Program-made: the position numbers and the translations under genes
Notes under the pieces: generated by a model
What the model was told of the DNA's origin: nothing
The model's input: only the letters and a program-made list of their open reading frames with translations
Databases searched by the model: none
Part shown: piece by piece, positions 53,941-62,520 of the stretch
How the letters are laid out: every line of letters begins with the position of its first letter
Numbering within the stretch: the first letter of the stretch is position 1
Source: Collinsella sp. AM17-1
GTDB taxonomy: Bacteria; Actinomycetota; Coriobacteriia; Coriobacteriales; Coriobacteriaceae
Direction of reading: 5' to 3'
DNA length: 62,559 bases
Assembly: GCF_003470665.1 (NCBI RefSeq)
Contig: NZ_QRJZ01000012.1
Span: 1 to 62,559 of the forward strand

Positions 53941-55155
53941 CTAACACCGCCGACGCCTCCCTTGTGCGACAAAGAACAGCGTTCCCACCAGCGCAATAAT
54001 GGTCGATGCCCCAAACAGCACCGCCTGGACGCCCAAAGCCTCCGCCAAAAACGGAGCCGCCAGCAGCGGCAGCACGCCGGCGCTCATCAGGCCAAAACGC
54101 ACAAAGCCGGTAATGCGCCCCAGGTATTTGATGTCGGCGCGCTCCTGAATCAAGATCATCTGCAGCGGTTCCAGGAATCCCCAGGCCAGGCCGTTAATCG
54201 CCTGACCGATAATCGCGACCCCCAGCATATCGGTGCCCACGTACACCATGGACCCAATGCCCACGGCCATGAGCGCGCCAAGCAACAATCGCAGGTTGAC
54301 ATGGCGGGCAGAAAGCTTGGTCAGGATGAACGCGCCCACCGAGGAAGTGAGGCCCACGACCGAGGACAGCCAGCCCAGCCAGACGATATCCACGTTGAGC
54401 ACATCACGGTAGAACAACGACTCCAGCGAATCGAACGCGCCAAACGCAAAGAAACCCAAAAAGCCCGAGATAAAGATAAGGCGCAGGTCGTGGTCGCGAA
54501 ACGTAAGTCGCGCGCCCTCGGCCATGCCGCCCAGAATGCCGCCCTTCGGCTTCTCCCCTTTTGCGGGAGCAACACACTCGCGACAGCCCAAGGAGAGCAC
54601 GGCCGCCACACCCATCATGCCCGCCATGAGCAGATAGACCGATTGCGTGGCAAAAAAGCTCACGATGGCACCACCGAGCAGCGGGCCAGCGGTATAGGCG
54701 ATATTGCTGTAGAACACCATGAGACCGTTCACGCGGGTGCGGCCCTCGGTGGTCGATTCAAGATAGCCCGGAAACGCATGCGTGCAGGTGTTGATAAAGC
54801 CGCCCGCAAGCCCCAAGACGCACGCGGCAAACACAAGCCCGGGGACAGACAACGGCGCCAACCCCACGCCAAGCGATAGCACCGCCGTAATCACGCACGT
54901 CACAAACGACGTCCGGCGCGGTCCAAAGCGGTCGATGACCGAGCCCGACACCATATTGCCCGCCGACGTCATAAGATTGCGTACGAGCGTAATGGCAGCA
55001 ACCAAAAAGGCCGTGCCAGCCAAATCATACGTCGCCGCGCCGATAAGCCCTAAAAAGTACACCGCGTTGTTGGCGCACCATTGCAGGGACTCAATAAGAA
55101 TCAGCCTGACCTCTGCCGGCGTCAGGCGCATTGCTTCGCGATCCTTCGCGAACAT
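53941..55155 (-). CDS. MFS transporter
   Basis: 404 aa, about 12 membrane segments. Loop 2-3 carries the MFS motif A variant GSVIDRFGPRRTSF; a charged central loop (CVAPAKGEKPKGG) splits the two halves. It belongs to a general multidrug or solute group; the substrate is unknown. It lies 92 nt after IID-2 behind a hairpin and could export amines or amino acids released by the pathway, but that is a guess. The start at 55155 follows AGAGGGAG; a long upstream frame (to 55668) is a shadow of IID-2. Confidence 0.88.
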   Translation of the reverse strand: MFAKDREAMRLTPAEVRLILIESLQWCANNAVYFLGLIGAATYDLAGTAFLVAAITLVRNLMTSAGNMVSGSVIDRFGPRRTSFVTCVITAVLSLGVGLAPLSVPGLVFAACVLGLAGGFINTCTHAFPGYLESTTEGRTRVNGLMVFYSNIAYTAGPLLGGAIVSFFATQSVYLLMAGMMGVAAVLSLGCRECVAPAKGEKPKGGILGGMAEGARLTFRDHDLRLIFISGFLGFFAFGAFDSLESLFYRDVLNVDIVWLGWLSSVVGLTSSVGAFILTKLSARHVNLRLLLGALMAVGIGSMVYVGTDMLGVAIIGQAINGLAWGFLEPLQMILIQERADIKYLGRITGFVRFGLMSAGVLPLLAAPFLAEALGVQAVLFGASTIIALVGTLFFVAQGRRRRC

Positions 55156-55174
55156 ACGAACTCCCTCTATACAA

Positions 55175-55214
55175 GTAAGGGGATGGAGGGCATAGGCCCG
55201 CTCCATCCCCTTAC
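55175..55214 (-). terminator. 14-bp perfect hairpin between IID-2 and MFS gene
   Basis: GTAAGGGGATGGAG (55175-55188) pairs with CTCCATCCCCTTAC (55201-55214), loop 12. The T-run after it on the minus strand is weak, so readthrough into the MFS gene is likely. Confidence 0.6.
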
Positions 55215-55247
55215 CAGGTTGCAATGACAGTCTATGCAGCCGGGCCC

Positions 55248-56072
55248 TTACGCCAGCACGCCGAAGAACGCGCCGATGATGCCCACGACCATGGTGGCCA
55301 CGATCAGCACCATGGGGTTGATCTTCTTGGACAGCAGCCAGTAGTACAGCCAGAAGGCGATCATGCCGAGCATGCCGGGCATGATGCCGTCCAGGATGTC
55401 CTGGAGGGTCTGGGCGTCGTCGCCCGAGCCGATGGCCACCGGGATGCTGGCCCAGAACATGTCCTTGCACATGGCGCCCACGACCATGACGCCCACGATT
55501 CCCACGCAGGTCATGATCTTCCGCATGAGGCCGGTCCTCTGGGCCTCGTCCAGGAAGCCCACGCCCAGCTCGTAGCCCTTGACGGCGCCCCAGATGCGCA
55601 GCGCGAAGCCGGGGACGTTGTAGATGAGCAGGAAGGCGATGGGGCCGAAGGGGTTGCCGGCCTGGCACAGGCTGATGCCCACCGCGGCGGCGACCACGCG
55701 CAGCGTCGACAGGAAGATGGAGTCGCCGATGCCGGACAGCGGGCCCATGAGGGCGGCCTTGACGTCGTTGACGCTCTCGGGCTCGATCTCGCCGCGGGCG
55801 ACCTTCTCCTCCATGGCCATCGCGATGCCGCCGACGAACGGGGCGAACTGGACGGTGATGTTGAAGAACGCGCAGTGGCGGTGCAGGGCCTCGGCGTAGT
55901 CGTCGGGGCGGCCGGCGTAGATCTTCTTGAGCATGTTGGCGACCATCAGGCAGAAGGCGATGTTCATCTGCTTGTAGTAGGTCCAGGAGAACTCCATGCC
56001 CAGGGCGCCGACGTTGACGGCGCTCTTGACGAGGTCGGAGCGCGTGATCTTGTTCTCGGGACTAGAAGTCAT
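55248..56072 (-). CDS. PTS mannose/fructose/sorbose family IID (operon 2)
   Basis: 274 aa. Family blocks: FSWTYYKQMNIAFCLMVANMLKK, CAFFNITVQFAPFVGGIAMAMEE and ALMGPLSGIGDSIFLSTLR. Clearly diverged from IID-1. It is written almost entirely in G/C-ended codons, more extreme than the upstream part of IIC-2. The 11-nt overlap with IIC is the same as in operon 1. Confidence 0.93.
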   Translation of the reverse strand: MTSSPENKITRSDLVKSAVNVGALGMEFSWTYYKQMNIAFCLMVANMLKKIYAGRPDDYAEALHRHCAFFNITVQFAPFVGGIAMAMEEKVARGEIEPESVNDVKAALMGPLSGIGDSIFLSTLRVVAAAVGISLCQAGNPFGPIAFLLIYNVPGFALRIWGAVKGYELGVGFLDEAQRTGLMRKIMTCVGIVGVMVVGAMCKDMFWASIPVAIGSGDDAQTLQDILDGIMPGMLGMIAFWLYYWLLSKKINPMVLIVATMVVGIIGAFFGVLA

Positions 56073-56835
56073 CGTCCTCATCCCCTTCCGCGGAAAGCTG
56101 GGGCTGGGCTCCGCCCAGGCCGAGCAGGTCGAACTTGTCGATGCCGATGATGATGGCGATCAGGGCGACGCCCAGGACGGGCACGTTGGCGTAGGAGCAC
56201 AGCAGGAAGCCCAGGAAGTAGAAGGGCACGAGCTGCTTGGTGAGCACCAGGCGGCCGAGCATGGCGAAGCCCATGGCCGGCAGGATGTTGGCTGCAACGC
56301 CAAAGCCAGCAAGGACAAAGGGCGGGATGAAGTCGAGCATGCCCTGGATGGCGTCAGCACCCAGATAGAACGACAGCGAGCACAGCAGGAACGCCATGAT
56401 GATACCGGTCAAACCGATCAGGAAGTGCATCGCATAGACACCCTTAAGGTTGCCCTGGCCGGAGAAGACATCAGCGCGGTCAACCAGGATCGGCAGGGCG
56501 GCGTTGAGGATGTTCTTGATGGCAAGGCACAGCGTGGCGATGGGCATGGCAAGCGCGATGGCTGCCTCGGTGCTCTGACCCAGCTGGATAGCGAAGGCGC
56601 AGGCGAGCACGCCGCCGATCGTCTCATCAGGCGGCACGTAGGCGCCGATGGAGATCGAGCCCATGAACAGCAGCTCCAGGCTGGCGCCGATCGCGAGGCC
56701 GGACTGCAGGTCCCCCAGCACCAGGCCCACGAGCGGGCACAGGACGATGGGGCGGAACGCATAGAGCGTACCGAGCTGGAAGTCGAACTTACCAAATGCG
56801 GCGATAAGTCCGATGAGGATTGCTTGGGTAAGCAT
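56062..56835 (-). CDS. PTS mannose/fructose/sorbose family IIC (operon 2)
   Basis: 257-aa polytopic subunit: FRPIVLCPLVGLVLGDLQSG, GSISIGAYVPPDETIGGVLA and AMPIATLCLAIKNILNAALP. Ends in an acidic tail (EGDEDDDF). Codon choice changes sharply inside the gene near 56290. Confidence 0.93.
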   Translation of the reverse strand: MLTQAILIGLIAAFGKFDFQLGTLYAFRPIVLCPLVGLVLGDLQSGLAIGASLELLFMGSISIGAYVPPDETIGGVLACAFAIQLGQSTEAAIALAMPIATLCLAIKNILNAALPILVDRADVFSGQGNLKGVYAMHFLIGLTGIIMAFLLCSLSFYLGADAIQGMLDFIPPFVLAGFGVAANILPAMGFAMLGRLVLTKQLVPFYFLGFLLCSYANVPVLGVALIAIIIGIDKFDLLGLGGAQPQLSAEGDEDDDF

Positions 56836-56893
56836 ATATCCCCCTTTCCTAATAGGAAACTACGAAGAGCTCAGACTCTTCGAAATTGAACGC

Positions 56894-57376
56894 CTAGAGC
56901 ACGCTGGCGCAGTCAACCTTGGGGTCATCGGCCAGGGGTCGAATCTCGACCTCAACGCCACGATCCAGCATCTCGCGCACATCGGCTTCCTCGGCCGCGG
57001 TCAGGAAGATCTGACGAGAGACCTGACGCGCATCGGGACGCTTCTCGTCCTTGGGCTTGGTGTTGCCCAGGTTGACCGACTTGATCTGCGGGCAGCCCTC
57101 AACAAGCTGCTTTGCCTCAGCAATAGTGGCGACACAGATGATCATCTTGTACTTGTCGGTCACGCCCGAGTTGATAGCTTCGATTGCATGCTCCATATCT
57201 TTGATGACGAGCTTGCAGCCGGCAGGCTTGCCCATCTTGAGCGTCGTCTTCCACACCGGGTCGTTAGCGACCTTATCGCCCACGCAGAAGATGCAGTTGG
57301 AGCCAAGGCCCTGAACCCAGGAAACTGCGACCTGGCCATGAAGCAGGCGATGGTCAACGCGAAGTAGCTGAATCAT
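56894..57376 (-). CDS. PTS mannose family IIB (operon 2)
   Basis: 160 aa. His13 in LLRVDHRLLHGQVAVSWVQG is the phospho-acceptor. QIKSVNLGNTKPKDEKRPDA and RQIFLTAAEEADVREML follow the family pattern. The start at 57376 follows GGGGGG. Confidence 0.94.
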   Translation of the reverse strand: MIQLLRVDHRLLHGQVAVSWVQGLGSNCIFCVGDKVANDPVWKTTLKMGKPAGCKLVIKDMEHAIEAINSGVTDKYKMIICVATIAEAKQLVEGCPQIKSVNLGNTKPKDEKRPDARQVSRQIFLTAAEEADVREMLDRGVEVEIRPLADDPKVDCASVL

Positions 57377-57433
57377 AATGTGACCCCCCAAAGGTCTTGT
57401 GCCGTCTTACGGCGTGTCAGTAGGTGCTGCGGA

Positions 57434-57853
57434 TTAGAACTCTTCTTCCTCGTCGTCATCGACCAAAAGATCGTTGACAAACTTCACGCGCGTATCGTCC
57501 GCAGTGACGATGGCGCGAATCGTCTCCTCAACCGGCGACGACTCGTCAGAGAACAGCAACTGGATGAGGAGAGGAAGGTTCATGTTGGTAACGAGGTACG
57601 TGCGGGGACGCGTCTGGACGATCTTGGTGAACTCGTTGTTGACGCTGCCGCCAAAGAGGTCGGTGCAGACAACGACATCATCGTCGGCAGACATGCCTGC
57701 CAGCAGTTTTTGGGCCTCCTCGGCCACGTCCATGCGGCCATCGACGAACATCGAAAGATCGTGGACGTTGTCGCGAGCGCCCGAGAGCAGCTCGACGCTC
57801 TCCTTGATGCCGGTAGCGAAGTGCGCATGGCTGGCGATGATGTACTGTCTCAT
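57434..57853 (-). CDS. PTS mannose family IIA (operon 2)
   Basis: 139 aa. Active His9 in YIIASHAHFATGI; VVCTDLFGGSVNNEF is identical to IIA-1. Acidic C terminus (VDDDEEEEF). 57 nt upstream of IIB-2. Confidence 0.93.
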   Translation of the reverse strand: MRQYIIASHAHFATGIKESVELLSGARDNVHDLSMFVDGRMDVAEEAQKLLAGMSADDDVVVCTDLFGGSVNNEFTKIVQTRPRTYLVTNMNLPLLIQLLFSDESSPVEETIRAIVTADDTRVKFVNDLLVDDDEEEEF

Positions 57854-57899
57854 TCTGTGTTCCTCTCAATAGCCCGGCACGTTCCCGCACCCGTTTTCT

Positions 57900-58961
57900 T
57901 TAGTAGTCGAACTGGTGATAGTAGCGACGATACTTGAGGTTGTGCTTGGTGACCGTCTCGTAGTAGCGAGCCAGGCGGTCGGTCACGAGCACCGTCAGAA
58001 TCCACGGGGAGACGATGACGCGGAACTCGTCGTCAAGGCCGGGGATCGCGAACTCGGCGGTGTCGATGACGTTGATGTCGGTGTCGCCGGTCACGCCGCG
58101 GGTCAGGAACGCGCGGACGCGCTCGTCGAGCTTGCGGTTCTCGTCCTCGCCCATGAACAGGAAGACCGGGACGCCGGGCTCCACGAGCTCGAGGGTGCCG
58201 TGGAAGAAGTCGGCCGAGGTGATGTAGCGGGTGCGCTTCCACTGCATCTCCTCGAGGATGCACATCGAGAAGAGGATGGTCTCGCCCCACAGGGCGCCGG
58301 AGCCGATGAACATGGTGTAGGGGGCCAGGGCATACTTCTTGGCGAGCTCCTCGGCGCGCGGCTCGAAGCGCTTGCGGATATCGAGCATGTCCTTCCAGAT
58401 GTCCTTGGTCTGCTCGATAAACAGGTCAAACTTGGGGAAGCAGCCGCGGCGGTTGAGCAGGCGCAGGCCGAAGCAGTCGGCGAGGTAGTAGCCCTTTTCA
58501 CAGCCGCCCGAACCATGGTCAGAAGCCATGGCGACGCAGTTCTCGGCGCCGACAGCCTGGCCGATGGGGCCCTCGGGCTTGGTCATGGCGTAGACGCGAA
58601 TGCCCTTTTCCTTCATCTTCTTGACGGCCTCGAGGACCTCGGGGGTGGTGCCGGACTCGGAGGCGGTGAGCACGACGGACTTCTCGGTCATGCGCTTGTG
58701 GCCCATGACGTTCCACTCGGCGGCGTGGATCAGGTAGACCTCGAGGTCGCGGTCGCCGAACTTGTTCATGAGGTACTCGAGCTGCATGAGCTCGTCCCAG
58801 GTGCCGCCGACGCCCATCAGGAACACGGCGTCGTAGCCCTCGTCGGCGACCTTGTCGGCGAGCGCGGTCATCTTCTTGCCGGTCTCGTAGAGCGCCTTGC
58901 CGTCCTCGAGATAGCCCTCCTGGTCGAAATGCATGATCTCGATCTTCTCGGTTTCCTTCAT
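57900..58961 (-). CDS. FrlB-like SIS-domain deglycase (operon 2)
   Basis: 353 aa, same length as and near-identical to the operon 1 enzyme. FLMGVGGTWDELMQ, TASESGTTPEVLEAV and ADFFHGTLELVEPGVPV are unchanged; the differences cluster in residues 13-27, 117-230 and near the C terminus. At least two DNA blocks (58072-58253 and 58621-58882) are identical to operon 1, including silent positions. AAAGGAGAG precedes the ATG. Confidence 0.9.
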   Translation of the reverse strand: MKETEKIEIMHFDQEGYLEDGKALYETGKKMTALADKVADEGYDAVFLMGVGGTWDELMQLEYLMNKFGDRDLEVYLIHAAEWNVMGHKRMTEKSVVLTASESGTTPEVLEAVKKMKEKGIRVYAMTKPEGPIGQAVGAENCVAMASDHGSGGCEKGYYLADCFGLRLLNRRGCFPKFDLFIEQTKDIWKDMLDIRKRFEPRAEELAKKYALAPYTMFIGSGALWGETILFSMCILEEMQWKRTRYITSADFFHGTLELVEPGVPVFLFMGEDENRKLDERVRAFLTRGVTGDTDINVIDTAEFAIPGLDDEFRVIVSPWILTVLVTDRLARYYETVTKHNLKYRRYYHQFDY

Positions 58962-59021
58962 TTGTCTCTCCTTTCTGGGGTTGTTTCCACATCCCCCATG
59001 CCAACGGGCATCAAAACCCGC

Positions 59022-60137
59022 TTACATTCCGTAACACTCGGCCGCTTTGGCCTTAAGCGCATTGACTGACTCTTCGTAGCCCTCCGCCTTGACCTCCATT
59101 TGCTTGGAGACAGCATCGAGATACGGGTGAACGTCCCATGACTTCAGACGCTCGGCGATTATTGCCGCAATCGTCTGGAAGAACACGAGATTGGGAATTG
59201 CACTGAGCAGCGGAGCCACCTGAGGCACCACAACCTCGTGAGCCCTACCCTTGGGATGGGCCGTGAGCAGCACCGTTTTTGCCGTAACGTTCGATAGCGC
59301 ATCGGCGATATTCGCAAGACGCTCCGACCCCTGCGGATCGTCGACAATAAACACCAGGTAGCCTGGGGTTATCTGCATCTCGGGACCGTGGACGAACTCC
59401 TCGCCTTCGTGATGCATGGCAGGAATCTTGATGGTCTCGCTCAGTTTGAGCGCCGCCTCCTCGGCAACACCGTAGTTGGGGCCGTTGCCGACGACCATAG
59501 CGGGCGTGTGCTCAGAAAGCTCAAGCATGTGGTCTTGGACATATGCCTCGGCGGTCTTGCACATCACGGCATTAGCCTGGATAGCCTCGCGCAGGCCATC
59601 AAGACGCTGAGCAACGCCCTTGGCGTCAATCGTTCCGCGCGCCTGACCGCCGTAAATACCAAAGAGCACCAGGTACTCAACGAGAACCTCGACGCCCAGA
59701 GTCACAAAGTCCACCGACTCGACACCCACACCGTAGTCAAGAACGATGTCGGCGTGTTCCTTGATGGGTGCCTCGACGTTTGCCGTGAGCGCAACTGCAG
59801 CCATATCGTGTGCGCGCATGTAATCAAGAGCCGCGATCGTATTGGTCGAATAGCCACTCTGCGAAACGGCAATGTTGAGCGCATGCTGTGGATAGGTGTG
59901 TTCAAAATCGACGAAGGCCTCGGGCGTCACAACGGACACCTGCATTTGCAGGGTATCTTGCAGGTAATCGCGGGCGCAATCGGCGGCATGGCGCGACGAA
60001 CCCGAAGCAACGATGCGCAGCGCGTCAAAAGAACCGGACTGGAAAATATCAACGAGCTGCGCTACCAGCTCAGACGAACGCTCGAGGTTCTCTCCCATAC
60101 GCACATGGGCAAGCTGAACGTAATCGAGCATCTTCAT
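59022..60137 (-). CDS. GfrE-like SIS-domain enzyme
   Basis: 371 aa, two SIS domains: IVASGSSRHAADCARDYLQD and VSQSGYSTNTIAALDYM in the first, MVVGNGPNYGVAEEAALKLSE and HHEGEEFVHGPEMQI (Glu/His active-site area) in the second. It is of the AgaS/GlmS-isomerase-like type and only distantly related to the two FrlB-like proteins. In Salmonella a pair of SIS deglycases (GfrE, GfrF) works with a mannose-family PTS on glucoselysine and fructoselysine; this gene would fill the GfrE slot. First gene of operon 2. Confidence 0.8.
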   Translation of the reverse strand: MKMLDYVQLAHVRMGENLERSSELVAQLVDIFQSGSFDALRIVASGSSRHAADCARDYLQDTLQMQVSVVTPEAFVDFEHTYPQHALNIAVSQSGYSTNTIAALDYMRAHDMAAVALTANVEAPIKEHADIVLDYGVGVESVDFVTLGVEVLVEYLVLFGIYGGQARGTIDAKGVAQRLDGLREAIQANAVMCKTAEAYVQDHMLELSEHTPAMVVGNGPNYGVAEEAALKLSETIKIPAMHHEGEEFVHGPEMQITPGYLVFIVDDPQGSERLANIADALSNVTAKTVLLTAHPKGRAHEVVVPQVAPLLSAIPNLVFFQTIAAIIAERLKSWDVHPYLDAVSKQMEVKAEGYEESVNALKAKAAECYGM

Positions 60138-60168
60138 CGTCTCACCTCGTAACAAATCATTAGTATTT

Positions 60169-60250
60169 GATACCAATCACAGTTACAGGTTACGGCTTTT
60201 TGATACCTCTTTGTCGATTAATTTATCCCCATCGGCGAACGGTCGATTTC
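60169..60250 (-). promoter_or_regulatory. operon 2 promoter/operator region
   Basis: GATACCAATCACAG (60169), TGATACCTCTTTGTCGATTA (60201) and CGGCGAACGGTCGATTTC (60233), in the same order and with the same overall spacing as upstream of operon 1. The TTAGTATTTGATACCAA palindrome (60160-60176) matches a GntR/HutC-type operator. Confidence 0.65.
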
Positions 60251-60332
60251 GAGCCATGTAAGGTTGTATATGCAGTCTGCTCAACGAAATCAAAATTCCG
60301 TCAGCTTTTCAGCCCGTTATGCAAAAAACCAG

Positions 60333-61046
60333 CTAGTACGTATAGGTATATCCACCCGCATCACCGCGGTTAAACGACTTGACGTACTCGATCGCCTGGC
60401 CGCTCGCATCGAAGCTCACGCACTCAAGCGTCAAGGCAAGATCGCCCTGCTCCAGTCCAAGCAGGCCGGCATCTCGCGCGCCCAGCGCTTCGATATCGAG
60501 CTTTTCCTGTGCCATGACCGGCTTTCGGCCCAACATCTCATAGGTCTCGTACAAACTGAAGACCGACACGTCAATATCTTCGATTGTGGGAAACAGCAGG
60601 CACGGGATGAACGCCATCTCAATCGATACGGGATCGCCGTTGACGCAGTTCAAACGCCGAATCGAATACAGTAAATCGTCCTCGGCAATGCCAAACAGGT
60701 TGGCATAATATGGACCCGCATAACGCTTGGAACGCGCGAGGATGCGGACGGACGGCTCGCCGCCCGAAGCACGAACCGATTCGCGAAAGCCTCCCGTTCG
60801 CTCGTAGGCAACGGGCACTTTCTGTGCCACAAACGCGCCTTTTCCGCGGACGCGTCGAATCTGCCCACGCCGAACCAGCTCATCGACAGCGCTTCGGATG
60901 GTCAAGCGCGTCGTACCAAATTCCTCGGCGAGGTCTTTTTCGGACGGAATCATGGAACCCGTGGGATATATACCGCGCTCGATACGCTCCTCGATGCGGC
61001 GTCGAATGCGCATATAAACCGGGGTGGCATCTACTGTTTCAGCCAT
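60333..61046 (-). CDS. GntR/HutC-family regulator 1 (UTRA domain)
   Basis: 237 aa. N-terminal winged helix (PVYMRIRRRIEERIERG, PSEKDLAEEFGTTRLTIRSAV, RRVRGKGAFVA), then a UTRA effector domain (LLYSIRRLNCVNGDPVSIEM, EYVKSFNRGDAGGYTYTY). Effectors in this group are usually phosphosugars. Overlaps regulator 2 by 16 nt. Likely repressor of one or both PTS operons. Confidence 0.92.
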   Translation of the reverse strand: MAETVDATPVYMRIRRRIEERIERGIYPTGSMIPSEKDLAEEFGTTRLTIRSAVDELVRRGQIRRVRGKGAFVAQKVPVAYERTGGFRESVRASGGEPSVRILARSKRYAGPYYANLFGIAEDDLLYSIRRLNCVNGDPVSIEMAFIPCLLFPTIEDIDVSVFSLYETYEMLGRKPVMAQEKLDIEALGARDAGLLGLEQGDLALTLECVSFDASGQAIEYVKSFNRGDAGGYTYTY

Positions 61047-61798
61047 TGTTCACCTGCCACGCTCCTCATGCCGTTCTTTTCGCCGTTATCGGCAAAGCGG
61101 AACTTTGTGGGCAAAATCACCGATTTGCAATGCTCCACAAAACGCATGTCCTTATCAAATTCTATCGTGCTCTCATAGAACACCGGCGTTCCCTCTTCTT
61201 GCTGGAGCAACTCGGCCTCTTCGGCGTTCAAACGCGAGATGGAGATATGCTCACGTCCATGCTCAACGCGCACGCCACCTTCTTTGAGCAAGACATCGTA
61301 AAGGCTCTCACACTCAAAATCGTGATCGGGAAGCGAGGGGCACAGGGACAGGTTAACGTGAGCCGTCTCGATTGACGCCGGCTCGCCCTCAATAAGTCGA
61401 ACACGCTGCATGCGGAGCAAAGGAGCGCCTACAGCAACCCCAAGCTTGTCGGCAAGCGCCTCATCCGCCTCGATGGCCCCGGTGGAAACCAGACGAGAAG
61501 AGGGGTGCAGGCCGGCAGTCCGCACAGCATCGGAGAAGTTATACGTTTCCTGAAAGATATTGAGCGGTTTGGGAGGACACACATACGTACCCGATCCGCG
61601 ACGGCTCTCGAGCGTTCCGCACGAGATGAGCCGCGTGATACCGGCGCGCAACGCCGTACGCGAAACGCCGATCTCTTCGCACAGCACGCGCTCGGCCGGC
61701 AGGCGATCGCCGCCGGCAAGCTGATGGTGCTGGATATACCAAAGAATCCCCTCAACAGCACGATCTTTGGGGGGAATTGCATAAGATTCGCCTGCCAT
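61031..61798 (-). CDS. GntR/HutC-family regulator 2 (UTRA domain)
   Basis: 255 aa. Winged helix (LPAERVLCEEIGVSRTALRAGI, RRGSGTYVCPP) and UTRA domain (LLRMQRVRLIEGEPASIETAHVN, TPVFYESTIEFDKDMRFVEH). Different subgroup from regulator 1, so the pair may respond to different conjugates. Starts after GAGGAG. Confidence 0.92.
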   Translation of the reverse strand: MAGESYAIPPKDRAVEGILWYIQHHQLAGGDRLPAERVLCEEIGVSRTALRAGITRLISCGTLESRRGSGTYVCPPKPLNIFQETYNFSDAVRTAGLHPSSRLVSTGAIEADEALADKLGVAVGAPLLRMQRVRLIEGEPASIETAHVNLSLCPSLPDHDFECESLYDVLLKEGGVRVEHGREHISISRLNAEEAELLQQEEGTPVFYESTIEFDKDMRFVEHCKSVILPTKFRFADNGEKNGMRSVAGEQWLKQ

Positions 61799-61836
61799 TG
61801 CACAGACTCCTCGTTCAGAAACGTATGTCGCCAAAA

Positions 61837-62325
61837 TTAGGCCAGACCACCCATGGCATCAAATTCGGCCTTGATCTTCTCGGCGACATTCCGATACGAC
61901 TTATACAGGCTTGAATCGCGTTTGACTTCATCGGTCATAACGGGAATCTCTAGTTTGGAAACCTCGTCTTTTCCCGTCTGAACCGCCACAACAACGCCCA
62001 TACCAAGACACATATTACGCTTGGCTGCGTTCATTTTTGCCGCCTTAGCGGGATTTGCCAGAATACGCTGGGCAAATTCCTGTTTAGAGACCGCTTCATC
62101 GGCCTCCGGATCGCCCGCCTCGGCCACTTCGCACTGCAACACGTCCGCATAGTCAAAAATCTTCGGCTCGCCGCCGCGCTGATGTACGGCCCACTTGCGA
62201 CGCGTGGCATCCTGGTAGATAGCCGGCAAAAACGTAAACCGCGGCGGGTCCAAAATCGTATCCGTGATGGTAAACACATCGGGATCAAAGGCATCCTGCG
62301 GGTTTTTCTTCTTGAACAGCCCCAT
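61837..62325 (-). CDS. hypothetical cytoplasmic protein, 162 aa
   Basis: Begins MGLFKKKNPQDAF, like many small DUF4428-type proteins. RFTFLPAIYQDATRRKWAVH and KIFDYADVLQCEV suggest a beta-rich (PH-like) domain; the C-terminal half is helical. No catalytic motif. GGAGAGG precedes the ATG at 62325. First gene of a run with the two GntR genes and may share their transcript. Confidence 0.8.
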   Translation of the reverse strand: MGLFKKKNPQDAFDPDVFTITDTILDPPRFTFLPAIYQDATRRKWAVHQRGGEPKIFDYADVLQCEVAEAGDPEADEAVSKQEFAQRILANPAKAAKMNAAKRNMCLGMGVVVAVQTGKDEVSKLEIPVMTDEVKRDSSLYKSYRNVAEKIKAEFDAMGGLA

Positions 62326-62445
62326 ATCAGCCTCTCCTACTAACATTTAACAACTCAAGCTGAATATAGCACCAATTTCAAGCCTCCACCTCACCCTATC
62401 GGTACGCGGCGTCTATGGCTCGCCCAGCGGGGTAATACGGGCGAG

Positions 62446-62520
62446 GGCCGGGGAGGCATACTTTGTTTTGAGAAGTGGGCTTCGCGAACTTCTCAAAACA
62501 AAGTATGCCTCTCCGGCCCC
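62446..62520. repeat. very long near-perfect hairpin at the right edge
   Basis: GGAGGCATACTTTGTTTTGA GAAGT (62452-62476) pairs with ACTTCTCAAAACAAAGTATG CCT (62488-62510), extended by GGGCCGG/CCGGCCC-type pairing on the outside. The loop is GGGCTTCGCGA. The stem is about 30 bp. No gene lies between 62326 and the end. Confidence 0.7.

Noticed and set aside
55156..55668. N-terminal extension of the MFS frame
   Set aside because: Its Arg/His/Pro-rich translation is an off-frame reading of IID-2; a good ribosome site supports the start at 55155.
52724..59069. Long antisense ORFs opposite both FrlB-like genes (52724-53857 and 57915-59069) with similar translations
   Set aside because: The similarity is a by-product of the near-identical sense genes; the products are Val/Leu/Glu/His-rich mirror sequences without features.
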